A stretch of DNA of 15,783 bases. Source: Ignavibacteriales bacterium. GTDB taxonomy: Bacteria; Bacteroidota; Ignavibacteria; Ignavibacteriales; Ignavibacteriaceae. The notes under the pieces were generated by a model, which was given only the letters and a program-made list of their open reading frames with translations, was not told the origin of the DNA and searched no databases. Shown here one piece after another: positions 1 to 6,282 of the stretch (the stretch's first letter is position 1; every line of letters begins with the position of its first letter). The stretch spans positions 4,158 to 19,940 of the forward strand of contig PLNZ01000118.1 in NCBI GenBank assembly GCA_003142915.1. Direction: 5' to 3'. The position numbers and the translations under genes are program-made.

Positions 1-564
1 ATGGAACACAATAAAACAAACACCGCACTGCTGTTCATGGATATGCAGCAGGGTATATTGGGCGGGTACCCGGGTGATACAACGCTGCTGGCTAAGGTAG
101 CAGAGGCAATAGCCGGCGCCCGCACGCAGCATATTCCGGTGATCTATGCCGTCATTGGTTTCCGGAAAGGGACGCCAGAAGTGAGTCCGAACAACAAAAG
201 CCTGAGTGCGAGAAAAGGAGGCTTTGACGTTATCAATATGGATGAATTTATGAAAGTCCACCCAGACATCACACCGCAGGAAGAAGATATTACCATTATT
301 AAACGCCGCGTTAGCGCCTTTACCGGCAGTGATCTCGAAGTAATACTAAGGTCGTTAGACGTGCAGCACCTGGTACTGACCGGTATCGCTACTGGCGGGG
401 TAGTGTTGGCAACGCTCATTGAAGCGACGGATAAGGACTACCGTTTAAGCGTGCTGTCTGACTGCTGCGCTGACCCGGAAGACGAAGTGCACCAGCTGCT
501 GATGACGAAGATATTCAGCAAGCGTGCTGATATACTGACGGTGGAAGAATGGTGTCAGCGGTAA
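1..564 (+). CDS. Isochorismatase-fold hydrolase lacking the catalytic cysteine
   Basis: A 187-residue protein with the isochorismatase/cysteine-hydrolase fold. The conserved Asp is D14 in LFMDMQQG and the conserved Lys is K101 in IIKRRVSAF. The motif that normally reads G-x-x-T-x-x-C-V appears at 128-135 as GIATGGVV, so the nucleophilic Cys position is V134. Family members without this Cys include true isochorismatases, and I recall a subfamily commonly annotated as cysteine hydrolase that carries a similar T-x-G-V-V signature. The substrate cannot be told. The length is normal for a single-domain member and the N-terminus looks complete, although the ATG sits exactly at the window edge, so upstream context is unseen. 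The gene uses many G/C-ending codons (CTG, CGC, GCC), unlike every other gene here, which suggests foreign origin or a join between unrelated sequences. The fold is secure; the activity is open. Confidence 0.88.
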   Translation: MEHNKTNTALLFMDMQQGILGGYPGDTTLLAKVAEAIAGARTQHIPVIYAVIGFRKGTPEVSPNNKSLSARKGGFDVINMDEFMKVHPDITPQEEDITIIKRRVSAFTGSDLEVILRSLDVQHLVLTGIATGGVVLATLIEATDKDYRLSVLSDCCADPEDEVHQLLMTKIFSKRADILTVEEWCQR

Positions 565-666
565 CCCGGGTATGAACCAGGAATGCAGGGTCCCGTGACA
601 CTACTGTTTCGTGGCAAGCGTATCTTGTAATTTATTTGACACACGCGCCTAGCAAGCGATGAGGTT

Positions 667-864
667 GTGATCTATAATATACAGAAAAATTACGAAGGCT
701 CATCGGTAAATTCAAGTCCAGTAAATGCTAATCATTGTACTTTTAATCCATTAGATAAACTAATGGAAGTTATAGAAGAAAATAAAAAATACTCACCTGC
801 GAACTTACAATTCAAACAATGCAGACAAAAAAGAGGCATTAAAACCAATGGGAATAAAAAATGA
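667..864 (+). pseudogene. Small ORF, possible C-terminal remnant of an XRE-type regulator
   Basis: A 65-codon open frame starting at GTG, with a poor ribosome site (GAGG only 2 bases before the start). The middle segment, PLDKLMEVIEENKK, resembles the short helix near the C-terminus of many Bacteroidota XRE-family helix-turn-helix regulators (the ..IDKLLEVIEENKRLYE.. pattern). No DNA-binding domain precedes it: in-frame stops lie at 628 and 637. After the helix the sequence turns basic and low in complexity (KQCRQKRGIKTNGNKK) and no longer follows that pattern. It sits directly after the compositional break. I read it as the decayed 3' end of a regulator gene. It could instead be a chance ORF, since the similarity rests on about 15 residues from memory. 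Confidence 0.33.
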
Positions 865-880
865 GTATTTAATTTAAAAG

Positions 881-920
881 TTAATTATTTTGTATAAAGT
901 ATTTACAGAGATATCATAAG
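881..920 (+). promoter_or_regulatory. Candidate promoter of the mannose-6-phosphate isomerase gene
   Basis: A TTTTG at 888-892 is followed 19 bases later by TATCATAA at 912-919. The spacing fits the Bacteroidota -33/-7 arrangement (TTTG, then TAnnTTTG), but the -7 box matches weakly. The block TTAATTATTTTGTA at 881-894 recurs at 3161-3174 in front of the Sel1-repeat gene, again preceded by ATTTAAA. This is a pattern-based guess. Confidence 0.25.
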
Positions 921-987
921 ACAAGAGAATATAATAGAATCAAAAGGAATAAGTTATTCATATCCAAAACTTTGTGAGTATTGAAAA

Positions 988-2064
988 ATGAAATCACCGG
1001 ATATCATAATTTTACCGCCAAATAGGGTTTGGCGGACGTACCCCGGAGGTAAATTTCTTGATCGTCTTGAAGATAAAAGTAATCCAGCCGATTCGCACTT
1101 CCCCGAAGATTGGATTGCATCAACAACATTTGCGGTCAATATGGGCAGAGAAGAATTTAAGACTGAAGGACTTTCACATATAGAATTTAACGGGAATATT
1201 GAGCCGTTGAAAAAAATCATGGAAATATTTCCATCTGAAATTTTAGGGGAAGAACATTTTAAAAAATACGGACCAAATACTCAATTTCTGCTTAAGTTTT
1301 TAGATTCGGCAATACGGCTTCACATTCAAGCGCACCCGACAATTTCATTTTCGCAAAAATATCTTAACAGCAGCTCGGGCAAAACGGAGGCTTACGTAAT
1401 TCTCGGTACCCGTGATGAAGTAAAGAATCCGTATATTTATCTTGGTTTTCAACATTCTATAGGCAGAGAAGATTTTAAGATTGCAATTGAAAATCAAGAT
1501 ATTGAAAAAATACTTTCGTGTTTTGAAAAAATTCCGGTAAAATCCGGAGATGTTTTTATCGTACCCGGAGGGCTGCCTCATGCGATAGGCGAAGGTGTCT
1601 TCATGATAGAAATCATGGAACCGACCGATTTTGCCGTCAGACTCGAGTTCGAACAGGGAGGATATGTTTTACCTGATCAAGCCCGCTTCATGGGGCGCAG
1701 TATCGATTTTGCAATGGATATGATTGATTTTAGATCGATATCAATTGAAGAGATCAAAAAAAAATATTTTTGCATGCCGAGAGTTTTTGATGAACAGAGC
1801 GGAGGCTCGGAAAGCATATTAATCGATAATCTTCATACTACTTGTTTTTCGGTTCATAAAATTAATGTCCAAAGTAGTTTTGAAAAAAAGGCAGATACCT
1901 TTTACGCCGGTGTTGTAACAGGGGGCAGCGGTTCTATCTTATCCGGAACAAATATCCATAATGCTCATACAGGAGATAAATTTTTAATTCCTTATAATGC
2001 AGAAAAAATCGAATATATGAGCAATAGCACAATGGAAATTATTCTTGCTTTCCCTCCAAAATAA
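988..2064 (+). CDS. manA: Class I mannose-6-phosphate isomerase
   Basis: A 358-residue cytosolic zinc enzyme expected to interconvert mannose-6-phosphate and fructose-6-phosphate, linking mannose use and GDP-mannose supply to glycolysis. Metal ligands of the type I cupin family are visible: Q114 and H116 in RLHIQAHPT, E134 in GKTEAYVIL, and H198 in PGGLPHAIGEG. These correspond to the Gln/His/Glu/His set of the family. The PGG-x-P-H-A-I-G loop and the following EIMEPTDFAVRLE segment are typical of the short bacterial form. The N-terminus (WRTYPGGKFLDRLEDK) fits a subgroup common in sugar-catabolic loci. Length is normal and there are no lesions. The ATG follows an AT-rich leader without a clear Shine-Dalgarno site. 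Its neighbours give no sugar-pathway context, so it probably stands alone. A sister sugar-phosphate isomerase specificity is possible. Confidence 0.88.
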   Translation: MKSPDIIILPPNRVWRTYPGGKFLDRLEDKSNPADSHFPEDWIASTTFAVNMGREEFKTEGLSHIEFNGNIEPLKKIMEIFPSEILGEEHFKKYGPNTQFLLKFLDSAIRLHIQAHPTISFSQKYLNSSSGKTEAYVILGTRDEVKNPYIYLGFQHSIGREDFKIAIENQDIEKILSCFEKIPVKSGDVFIVPGGLPHAIGEGVFMIEIMEPTDFAVRLEFEQGGYVLPDQARFMGRSIDFAMDMIDFRSISIEEIKKKYFCMPRVFDEQSGGSESILIDNLHTTCFSVHKINVQSSFEKKADTFYAGVVTGGSGSILSGTNIHNAHTGDKFLIPYNAEKIEYMSNSTMEIILAFPPK

Positions 2065-2135
2065 ATATGTTAGTTTTATTTATCTCTTCATATTAATTTC
2101 ATTATATTGACCCATAATTTTCGCACAGCCTCTAA

Positions 2136-2240
2136 ATGCCGGGGCAATTTTATGAATTAATAATTTGCACAAGGTTCTCTACTATCAGTCAGGATTATCA
2201 AATTCCTGATGAAATTGAATTCTTACCGGAATGGAAATAA
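2136..2240 (+). pseudogene. 34-codon stub overlapping the permease start
   Basis: An open frame from ATG 2136 to TAA 2238-2240 that ends in protein-like sequence, SQDYQIPDEIEFLPEWK. Its stop lies just before the likely permease start at 2243, the usual arrangement of two genes in one operon. I do not recognise the family. The nearby orphan permease makes a leftover of its upstream partner, perhaps an ABC ATPase, a tempting reading, but no Walker or signature motif is present to show it. It could also be a small intact ORF or chance. Confidence 0.25.
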
Positions 2241-2242
2241 AT

Positions 2243-3007
2243 ATGAAAGAATTTTTTGTTAGTACATATATAATATTCAAAGAAGAAATAAGAATTTTAA
2301 TCCGCAACCCATTATGGATTTTTGTCGGACTATTTGAACCCGTGGTTTACCTTCTTTTGTTTATGCCGTTCTTAAAAGGCGTAACATCTGCGCCTGGTTT
2401 CCCTGCAGAATCTACAGCAAGGTTTTTTGTACCCGGGTTAATTATAATGACAGCAATGTTTAACTCATCATATGCAGGCTTCGGCGTGCTTGATTTGCTT
2501 GAATCGGGATTTATAGAGAGGCTCCGTGTCACTCCGGTAAACAGGCTTTCTTTAGCCCTTGGCTTTGTTTTGCAGAGTGTAACCGTGCTGTTTATTCAAA
2601 GTTTAATAGTCTGCCTGGTTTCTTTATTCTTCGGATTCACACCTAATTTAATCGGCATGATATTCCTTTTTATGCTTGTTATTTTAATGGGAACTTGCCT
2701 GTCTTCAATTTCGTACACGGCTGCTTTCATTGTAAAAGACGGCGGAGTGCTTGCAAGCGTTATAAACTTTGTTGTTCTGCCGCTGTTTCTTTTATCGGGA
2801 ACTATGCTGCCGCTTAGCTTTGCGCCGAAATCGATACAAATTATTGCGATGCTTAATCCATTTACCTATGCCGTTAATGCCTCCCGCTTTCTAAGTGACG
2901 GCAATATTGCCAACAACGAAGTGATTATTTCATTTGTCATTTTTATTATACTAAGTGCTCTTACAGTTCAATGGTTTATAAAAATAATGAAGGAAACCGT
3001 AGCCTAA
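2243..3007 (+). CDS. ABC-2 type transporter permease (DrrB-like), orphan
   Basis: An integral inner-membrane protein of 254 residues from the ATG at 2243. An in-frame ATG at 2231 also exists, but it overlaps the upstream stub, and MKEFFVSTYIIFKEEIRILIRNP is the usual N-terminal shape of the family. About six membrane segments follow: one after the amphipathic NPLWIF entry, then helices around FFVPGLIIMTAMF, LGFVLQSVTVLFIQSLIVCLVSLFF, LIGMIFLFMLVILMGTCLSSISYTAAF, ASVINFVVLPLFLLSGTMLPL and a C-terminal IISFVIFIILSALTVQWF. The ERLRVTPVNRLSL loop and the LFLLSGTMLP...LNPFTYAVNASR segment are hallmarks of ABC-2 exporters of the daunorubicin-resistance/NodJ type. Such permeases need an ATPase encoded nearby and none is in this window, so the substrate is unknown and the ATPase must lie elsewhere or be lost. 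Confidence 0.85.
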   Translation: MKEFFVSTYIIFKEEIRILIRNPLWIFVGLFEPVVYLLLFMPFLKGVTSAPGFPAESTARFFVPGLIIMTAMFNSSYAGFGVLDLLESGFIERLRVTPVNRLSLALGFVLQSVTVLFIQSLIVCLVSLFFGFTPNLIGMIFLFMLVILMGTCLSSISYTAAFIVKDGGVLASVINFVVLPLFLLSGTMLPLSFAPKSIQIIAMLNPFTYAVNASRFLSDGNIANNEVIISFVIFIILSALTVQWFIKIMKETVA

Positions 3008-3011
3008 GGTG

Positions 3012-3028
3012 GTGGTTTTTTAAACCAC
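3012..3028. terminator. Short hairpin after the permease gene
   Basis: GTGGTTT (3012-3018), a TTT loop, then AAACCAC (3022-3028) form a perfect 7-bp stem starting 4 bases after the permease stop. The T tract lies partly inside the stem, and only TTTAATAA follows on the plus strand, so this is a weak intrinsic terminator at best. It overlaps the 3' end of the antisense phosphatase relic. Confidence 0.3.
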
Positions 3029-3154
3029 TTTAATAACCACCATCGTCATATCGTCATGCTGATCTGCTTTGCCGATAAAGCCGTCAGTTCGACTTGCATC
3101 ACATTCGAAAAGAGAAGTTTTTTCAGTCAAATAATATGCTAATAAATCATATAT
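3020..3154 (-). pseudogene. C-terminal remnant of a SpoIIE/PP2C-type phosphatase
   Basis: Reading the minus strand from 3154 down to the TAA at 3022-3020 gives a 44-codon open frame ending in GKADQHDDMTMVVIKVV. The QHDDMT-(hydrophobic)4-K ending is the classic C-terminus of SpoIIE/RsbU phosphatases and carries the last metal-binding Asp pair. A stop at 3157-3155 closes the frame upstream, and the remaining ~300 residues of such an enzyme (EVGGDYFD, GDISGKG, TDG) are absent on that strand. This is therefore a 3' relic. It differs clearly from the tail of the intact phosphatase at 5126-6217 (GSSPAHDDLTLIVMKTV), so it is not a recent duplicate of it. It lies antisense between the permease and the Sel1 gene. 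Confidence 0.72.
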
Positions 3155-3160
3155 TTAAAC

Positions 3161-3198
3161 TTAATTATTTTGTAATTATATAGTTTAAACTAAAATAG
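3161..3198 (+). promoter_or_regulatory. Candidate promoter of the Sel1-repeat gene
   Basis: TTTTG at 3168-3172 is followed 18 bases later by TAAAATAG at 3191-3198, a weak match to the Bacteroidota -33/-7 layout. The block TTAATTATTTTGTA is identical to the one at 881-894 upstream of the isomerase gene. The distance to the start codon is about 50 bases. Confidence 0.25.
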
Positions 3199-3250
3199 CC
3201 GTGCAATCGTCTAAATAGAAATTTGATCCTTAAATAATTCGTTGTTGATT

Positions 3251-4837
3251 TTGAAAAAGACATATAAAGTACATTCCTACATAAGAATTCTAATCGTTTT
3301 ACTTATTTCTTTAACCGGACTAACAAGTTCTTTAGGGCAGGATTCTACATCAAGCCTGGCATTCAAGAAGAATAGGCCGGATAGCAGAGTATATTTTTAT
3401 TATCATTCGGATATATCCTACGAATTATGGCAGCGTTTTAACCTTTTCAAAGACGCAAATGCGGGCAATCCTTTAGCTGAACATGAACTGGGTATAAGAT
3501 ATATCTTAGGGATGGGATTACCCGCCGATACCGTTAAAGCAGCATATTGGATTCATAAAGCAGCTGAACAAAATTTACCCGGGGCTTGTTTTAATTACGG
3601 TATAATGGTAAATAACGGGTGGGGCGTAAACTGGAATCCATTTGAAGCTTTTAAGTATTTCTACATTGCCGCCGAAAATAACATGCCCCAGGCAGAATAT
3701 ATAATCGGTATTTCATACATAGATAATCTTGCGGTTAAAAGAAATTGGAGTGAAGCATATAAGTGGATTAAAAAATCCGCCGATGGAGGCTTTAAGCCTG
3801 CTGCTGAAACTCTTGCGGAATTGAAGAAAAGTGTTTCTTTTTCAAAGATCGATACAACTCATGCAAACACAGATCAATCAGACAGCGGCAATAAAAATCT
3901 TCAAGCTCAGGATAATCAAACATCGCTTAATTCTTCAACAAATCTTGTATTCATAGATTTTAATACAGTGTCCGATACCGTTTCTGAAATTCCAAACAAA
4001 ACATTGTTACAGGATATTTTACATGAAGGAAATGAAAAGCTTGCAAATGTACTTCATCTAAATGATAAGAAAGATACTACACTTGCATTTAACCCTTCTG
4101 CAATAGATTCATTAGCCATATTTGGGGAAGCCGGAAGCCCGGAAGCATTAACTCTACTCGGCAAACTTTGTGAACTCGGTCTTTATACAAAAAGAGATCT
4201 TACGCAAGCTGCAGTATACTACCTTAGAGCAATAAAACTTGATTCACCCCGTTCTCCTGTTTTACTATGGAAGATGATCAGAAGCCAAAAATACTTCGTT
4301 CAGTTGAAAAAACAAGTTGAAGATAATGATCCCAGAGCAATGTTCGTTTGGTACGGATTATTTTCTTCCGGTATCGATAACCAAATAACTGAAACAGACG
4401 CCTTAAACTTCTTGAAAAAGGCGGCTTCGTTAAATTATATTCCTGCATTGAATGAGCTGGGACTTAATCTTTACACAGGAAAATTTTTAAAGCAGGACAG
4501 AGAAAAGGCTGTAACAATTTGGCAGCATTCTGAAAACTTAGGCAGCCGCGAGGCATCTCTTAGAATATTGGTTGCTGAAATCTTCGGTTATGTTAAAGCA
4601 GAAGATTTCCAAAACACTGTTGCTGAAATTCAAAAAGCAGATGATGCAGGTTCGATACTTGCCCAGGAAACTCTTGCTTATTGTTTTGAGAACGGCATCG
4701 GCACAGAGACAAATGAAGCAAAAGCAGTTATGTATTACAGGATGGCAGCCCAGCGCGGAAGCCGCTTTGCTTTTGATGAGCTAAAACAAATGTATGACGC
4801 ATTAAGGCCTAATGATAGTAATTATAAAGTTGATTAG
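3251..4837 (+). CDS. Secreted Sel1-repeat (SLR) protein
   Basis: About 528 residues. I chose the TTG at 3251 (TTG-AAA-AAG), because it gives a standard signal peptide: basic start, hydrophobic core RILIVLLISLTGL, and a cleavage site near SLG|Q at residue 29. In-frame TTGs at 3242 and 3245 are alternatives. Two blocks of Sel1-like helical repeats follow. The first is near residues 66-193, with units such as AEHELGIRYILGMGLPADTV and EAFKYFYIAAENNMPQAEY. After a Ser/Asn/Gln-rich linker (about 195-295) the second block spans about 297-525, ending with AYCFENGIGTETNEAKAVMY and YYRMAAQRGS. Sel1 repeats are alpha-solenoids that bind proteins; many work in envelope assembly or signalling. No lipobox is seen, so it is likely periplasmic. 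Its partner is unknown. The membrane-bound phosphatase downstream, on the same strand, is a candidate by position only. Confidence 0.8.
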   Translation: MKKTYKVHSYIRILIVLLISLTGLTSSLGQDSTSSLAFKKNRPDSRVYFYYHSDISYELWQRFNLFKDANAGNPLAEHELGIRYILGMGLPADTVKAAYWIHKAAEQNLPGACFNYGIMVNNGWGVNWNPFEAFKYFYIAAENNMPQAEYIIGISYIDNLAVKRNWSEAYKWIKKSADGGFKPAAETLAELKKSVSFSKIDTTHANTDQSDSGNKNLQAQDNQTSLNSSTNLVFIDFNTVSDTVSEIPNKTLLQDILHEGNEKLANVLHLNDKKDTTLAFNPSAIDSLAIFGEAGSPEALTLLGKLCELGLYTKRDLTQAAVYYLRAIKLDSPRSPVLLWKMIRSQKYFVQLKKQVEDNDPRAMFVWYGLFSSGIDNQITETDALNFLKKAASLNYIPALNELGLNLYTGKFLKQDREKAVTIWQHSENLGSREASLRILVAEIFGYVKAEDFQNTVAEIQKADDAGSILAQETLAYCFENGIGTETNEAKAVMYYRMAAQRGSRFAFDELKQMYDALRPNDSNYKVD

Positions 4838-4891
4838 ATAAAGCCTTTCAAAAAAAAATAAAAGCCTTAGCACAATTAATCGCTAAAATAA

Positions 4892-5089
4892 ATTCAAAGC
4901 TGTTTGATATCAGATAAAAATGATTTTGAATTTGCAGAATACTTAACAAAAAGTATAGGCGTCGCGGTAATTCCGGTGTCGCCATTTTATTCTGATGGGA
5001 ATACCCGGAAACTTATAAGAATTTGTTTTGCCAGGCGGGATGAAATTTTATTAAAAGCTGCAGAAAAGTTAAGTTTGGTTATTTCTTAA
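4892..5089 (+). pseudogene. C-terminal remnant of a PLP-dependent methionine-type aminotransferase
   Basis: An open frame just after a stop at 4889-4891 encodes SDKNDFEFAEYLTKSIGVAVIP, then SPFYSDG, then KLIRICFARRDEILLKAAEKL. This is the C-terminal small domain of fold-type I aminotransferases of the YbdL/methionine aminotransferase/kynurenine aminotransferase group. It includes the substrate-carboxylate arginine context (R-I-C-F-A-R, usually L-I-R-x-C-F-A-K). The other ~320 residues, including the PLP lysine, are absent: the sequence immediately upstream is the Sel1 gene on the same strand. A TTG at 4904 could start a 61-residue peptide, but with no active site it would not be an enzyme. 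I read it as a relic. The match is strong because its residues follow the family almost without gaps. Confidence 0.75.
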
Positions 5090-5125
5090 AGGAATAATTT
5101 CATTTGAATTATCAAAAGGGTATAA

Positions 5126-6217
5126 TTGAAACCTATAGAACGGCTTAACCGCCTTTATAATTTTTATACAAGCGATTTAAGTTTTAAAGAAATTGAAAAA
5201 TTAATAAAAAGGGACATCCCCGAGCTTTACAATTTCTATGTTAGGAAAATGAAAGACTCCGCCGGTACTGAGAATACCCCGCGGAAGTTTTTTAAATTCT
5301 TGCGTGCTTTATTTATCGAATTCCTGCAGCAGCTTACCCCTGTGAGAAGACTTCTTTATACGATCGGTTTATTCCTTTTTATATACGGTTTTTTGTCCGA
5401 ACAATATCAATTATCTTTTATAGGCTTCATACTTATAAATCTTCTTTTGGCTTTTGAACTTGCAGATAAGCTTGTTGCAAAAGACGAACTTGCTATAGCA
5501 AGGGAAGTTCAAATAGGGCTGATGCCGAAAGAGCCTCCTCAAAATAAATTTTATGATATAAGCTGCTACTCCGAAGCAGCACGGGAAGTAGGCGGAGATT
5601 ATTTTGACTTTATAACCAATGAAGCTTCACCGGGAATTATTTACATTGTTATAGGAGATATTTCGGGAAAAGGAATGGCGGCAGCGTTACACATGGCTCA
5701 GGTTCAGGCAGTGCTGCATAACCTGATCAGCTATAATAACTCACCTAAAGAGATTTTAATTCTTTTAAATGAAAACTTTATAAAGATATTTAAAAAAGGC
5801 TCTTTCTTTACAACCATCCTTGCCCGCATAGAGCCGGACGGTTCTATTTTATTCTCACGTGCAGGGCACACTCCCCTGCTTCATTACCATATAAAAGAGC
5901 ATAAATGCTGCAATGTTATACCGCGCGGAATGGGAATAGGACTCAGCCGCAATTCTATTTTTGAAAATTCATTGGAAGAAATTAAAATTCACCCGGAAAG
6001 CGGAGATATATTAATATTTTATACCGACGGGGTTGTGGAAGCAATGAATGATTATATGCAGCAATACGGCGAAGATATGCTAAAGAACGTTATTCTGAAA
6101 AATGCAGATAAATCTGCAAAAAAATTACAGGAACTGATACTGGAAAACATATCCGATTTTACGGGATCCTCCCCTGCTCATGATGATTTAACTTTGATAG
6201 TAATGAAAACAGTTTAA
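5126..6217 (+). CDS. Membrane-anchored SpoIIE/PP2C-family serine phosphatase
   Basis: A 363-residue protein starting at TTG (TTG-AAA-CCT) after an AAAGGG stretch. Residues 1-70 form a cytosolic helical segment. Two membrane helices follow (about 75-90 and 96-111), then a short linker (AREVQIGLMPKEPP, 125-138) and a PP2C-type SpoIIE domain. Metal-binding and core motifs are intact: EVGGDYFDF with D158, GDISGKGMAAALHMA with D178, RAGHTPLLHY, LIFYTDG with D301, and the terminal PAHDDLTLIVMK with D353/D354. Such enzymes dephosphorylate serine on anti-sigma antagonists or other regulators. There is no GAF, PAS, HAMP or response-regulator domain, so its input must come through the membrane hairpin or N-terminal part. 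No anti-sigma kinase or STAS antagonist is nearby. It stands downstream of the Sel1 gene and is convergent with the MFS gene. Confidence 0.88.
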   Translation: MKPIERLNRLYNFYTSDLSFKEIEKLIKRDIPELYNFYVRKMKDSAGTENTPRKFFKFLRALFIEFLQQLTPVRRLLYTIGLFLFIYGFLSEQYQLSFIGFILINLLLAFELADKLVAKDELAIAREVQIGLMPKEPPQNKFYDISCYSEAAREVGGDYFDFITNEASPGIIYIVIGDISGKGMAAALHMAQVQAVLHNLISYNNSPKEILILLNENFIKIFKKGSFFTTILARIEPDGSILFSRAGHTPLLHYHIKEHKCCNVIPRGMGIGLSRNSIFENSLEEIKIHPESGDILIFYTDGVVEAMNDYMQQYGEDMLKNVILKNADKSAKKLQELILENISDFTGSSPAHDDLTLIVMKTV

Positions 6218-6282
6218 AATTCAAAAACATTTATCCCACAATTTTTAAATATTTAGACAAAGCCACATCTTCGGAGAATCTT

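Larger units (their letters stand above)
565..987. other. Gene-poor spacer with compositional break
   Basis: This stretch between the hydrolase and the mannose-6-phosphate isomerase changes character near 600-665, from G+C-rich sequence to AT-rich sequence. Apart from the short possible regulator tail at 667-864 I see no gene. I found no terminator hairpin with a T-run, no tRNA and no repeat boundary at the join. The last ~120 bases are very AT-rich and probably carry the promoter of the isomerase gene. Confidence 0.5.

Noticed and set aside
2231..2242. ATG at 2231 as the permease start
   Set aside because: It overlaps the last codons of the 34-codon stub, and the extra residues MEIN are not family-like; the ATG at 2243 gives the usual start.
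4572..4784. Second plus-strand ORF inside the Sel1 gene
   Set aside because: It lies entirely within the Sel1 coding region in another frame, and its Lys/Leu-rich sequence has no domain.
4838..4891. Terminator after the Sel1 gene
   Set aside because: AAAGCC is repeated directly, not inverted, around the A-run, so no hairpin forms.
6218..6282. Bidirectional terminator between the convergent phosphatase and MFS genes
   Set aside because: The region is AT-rich, but I could not find a stem longer than a few base pairs.
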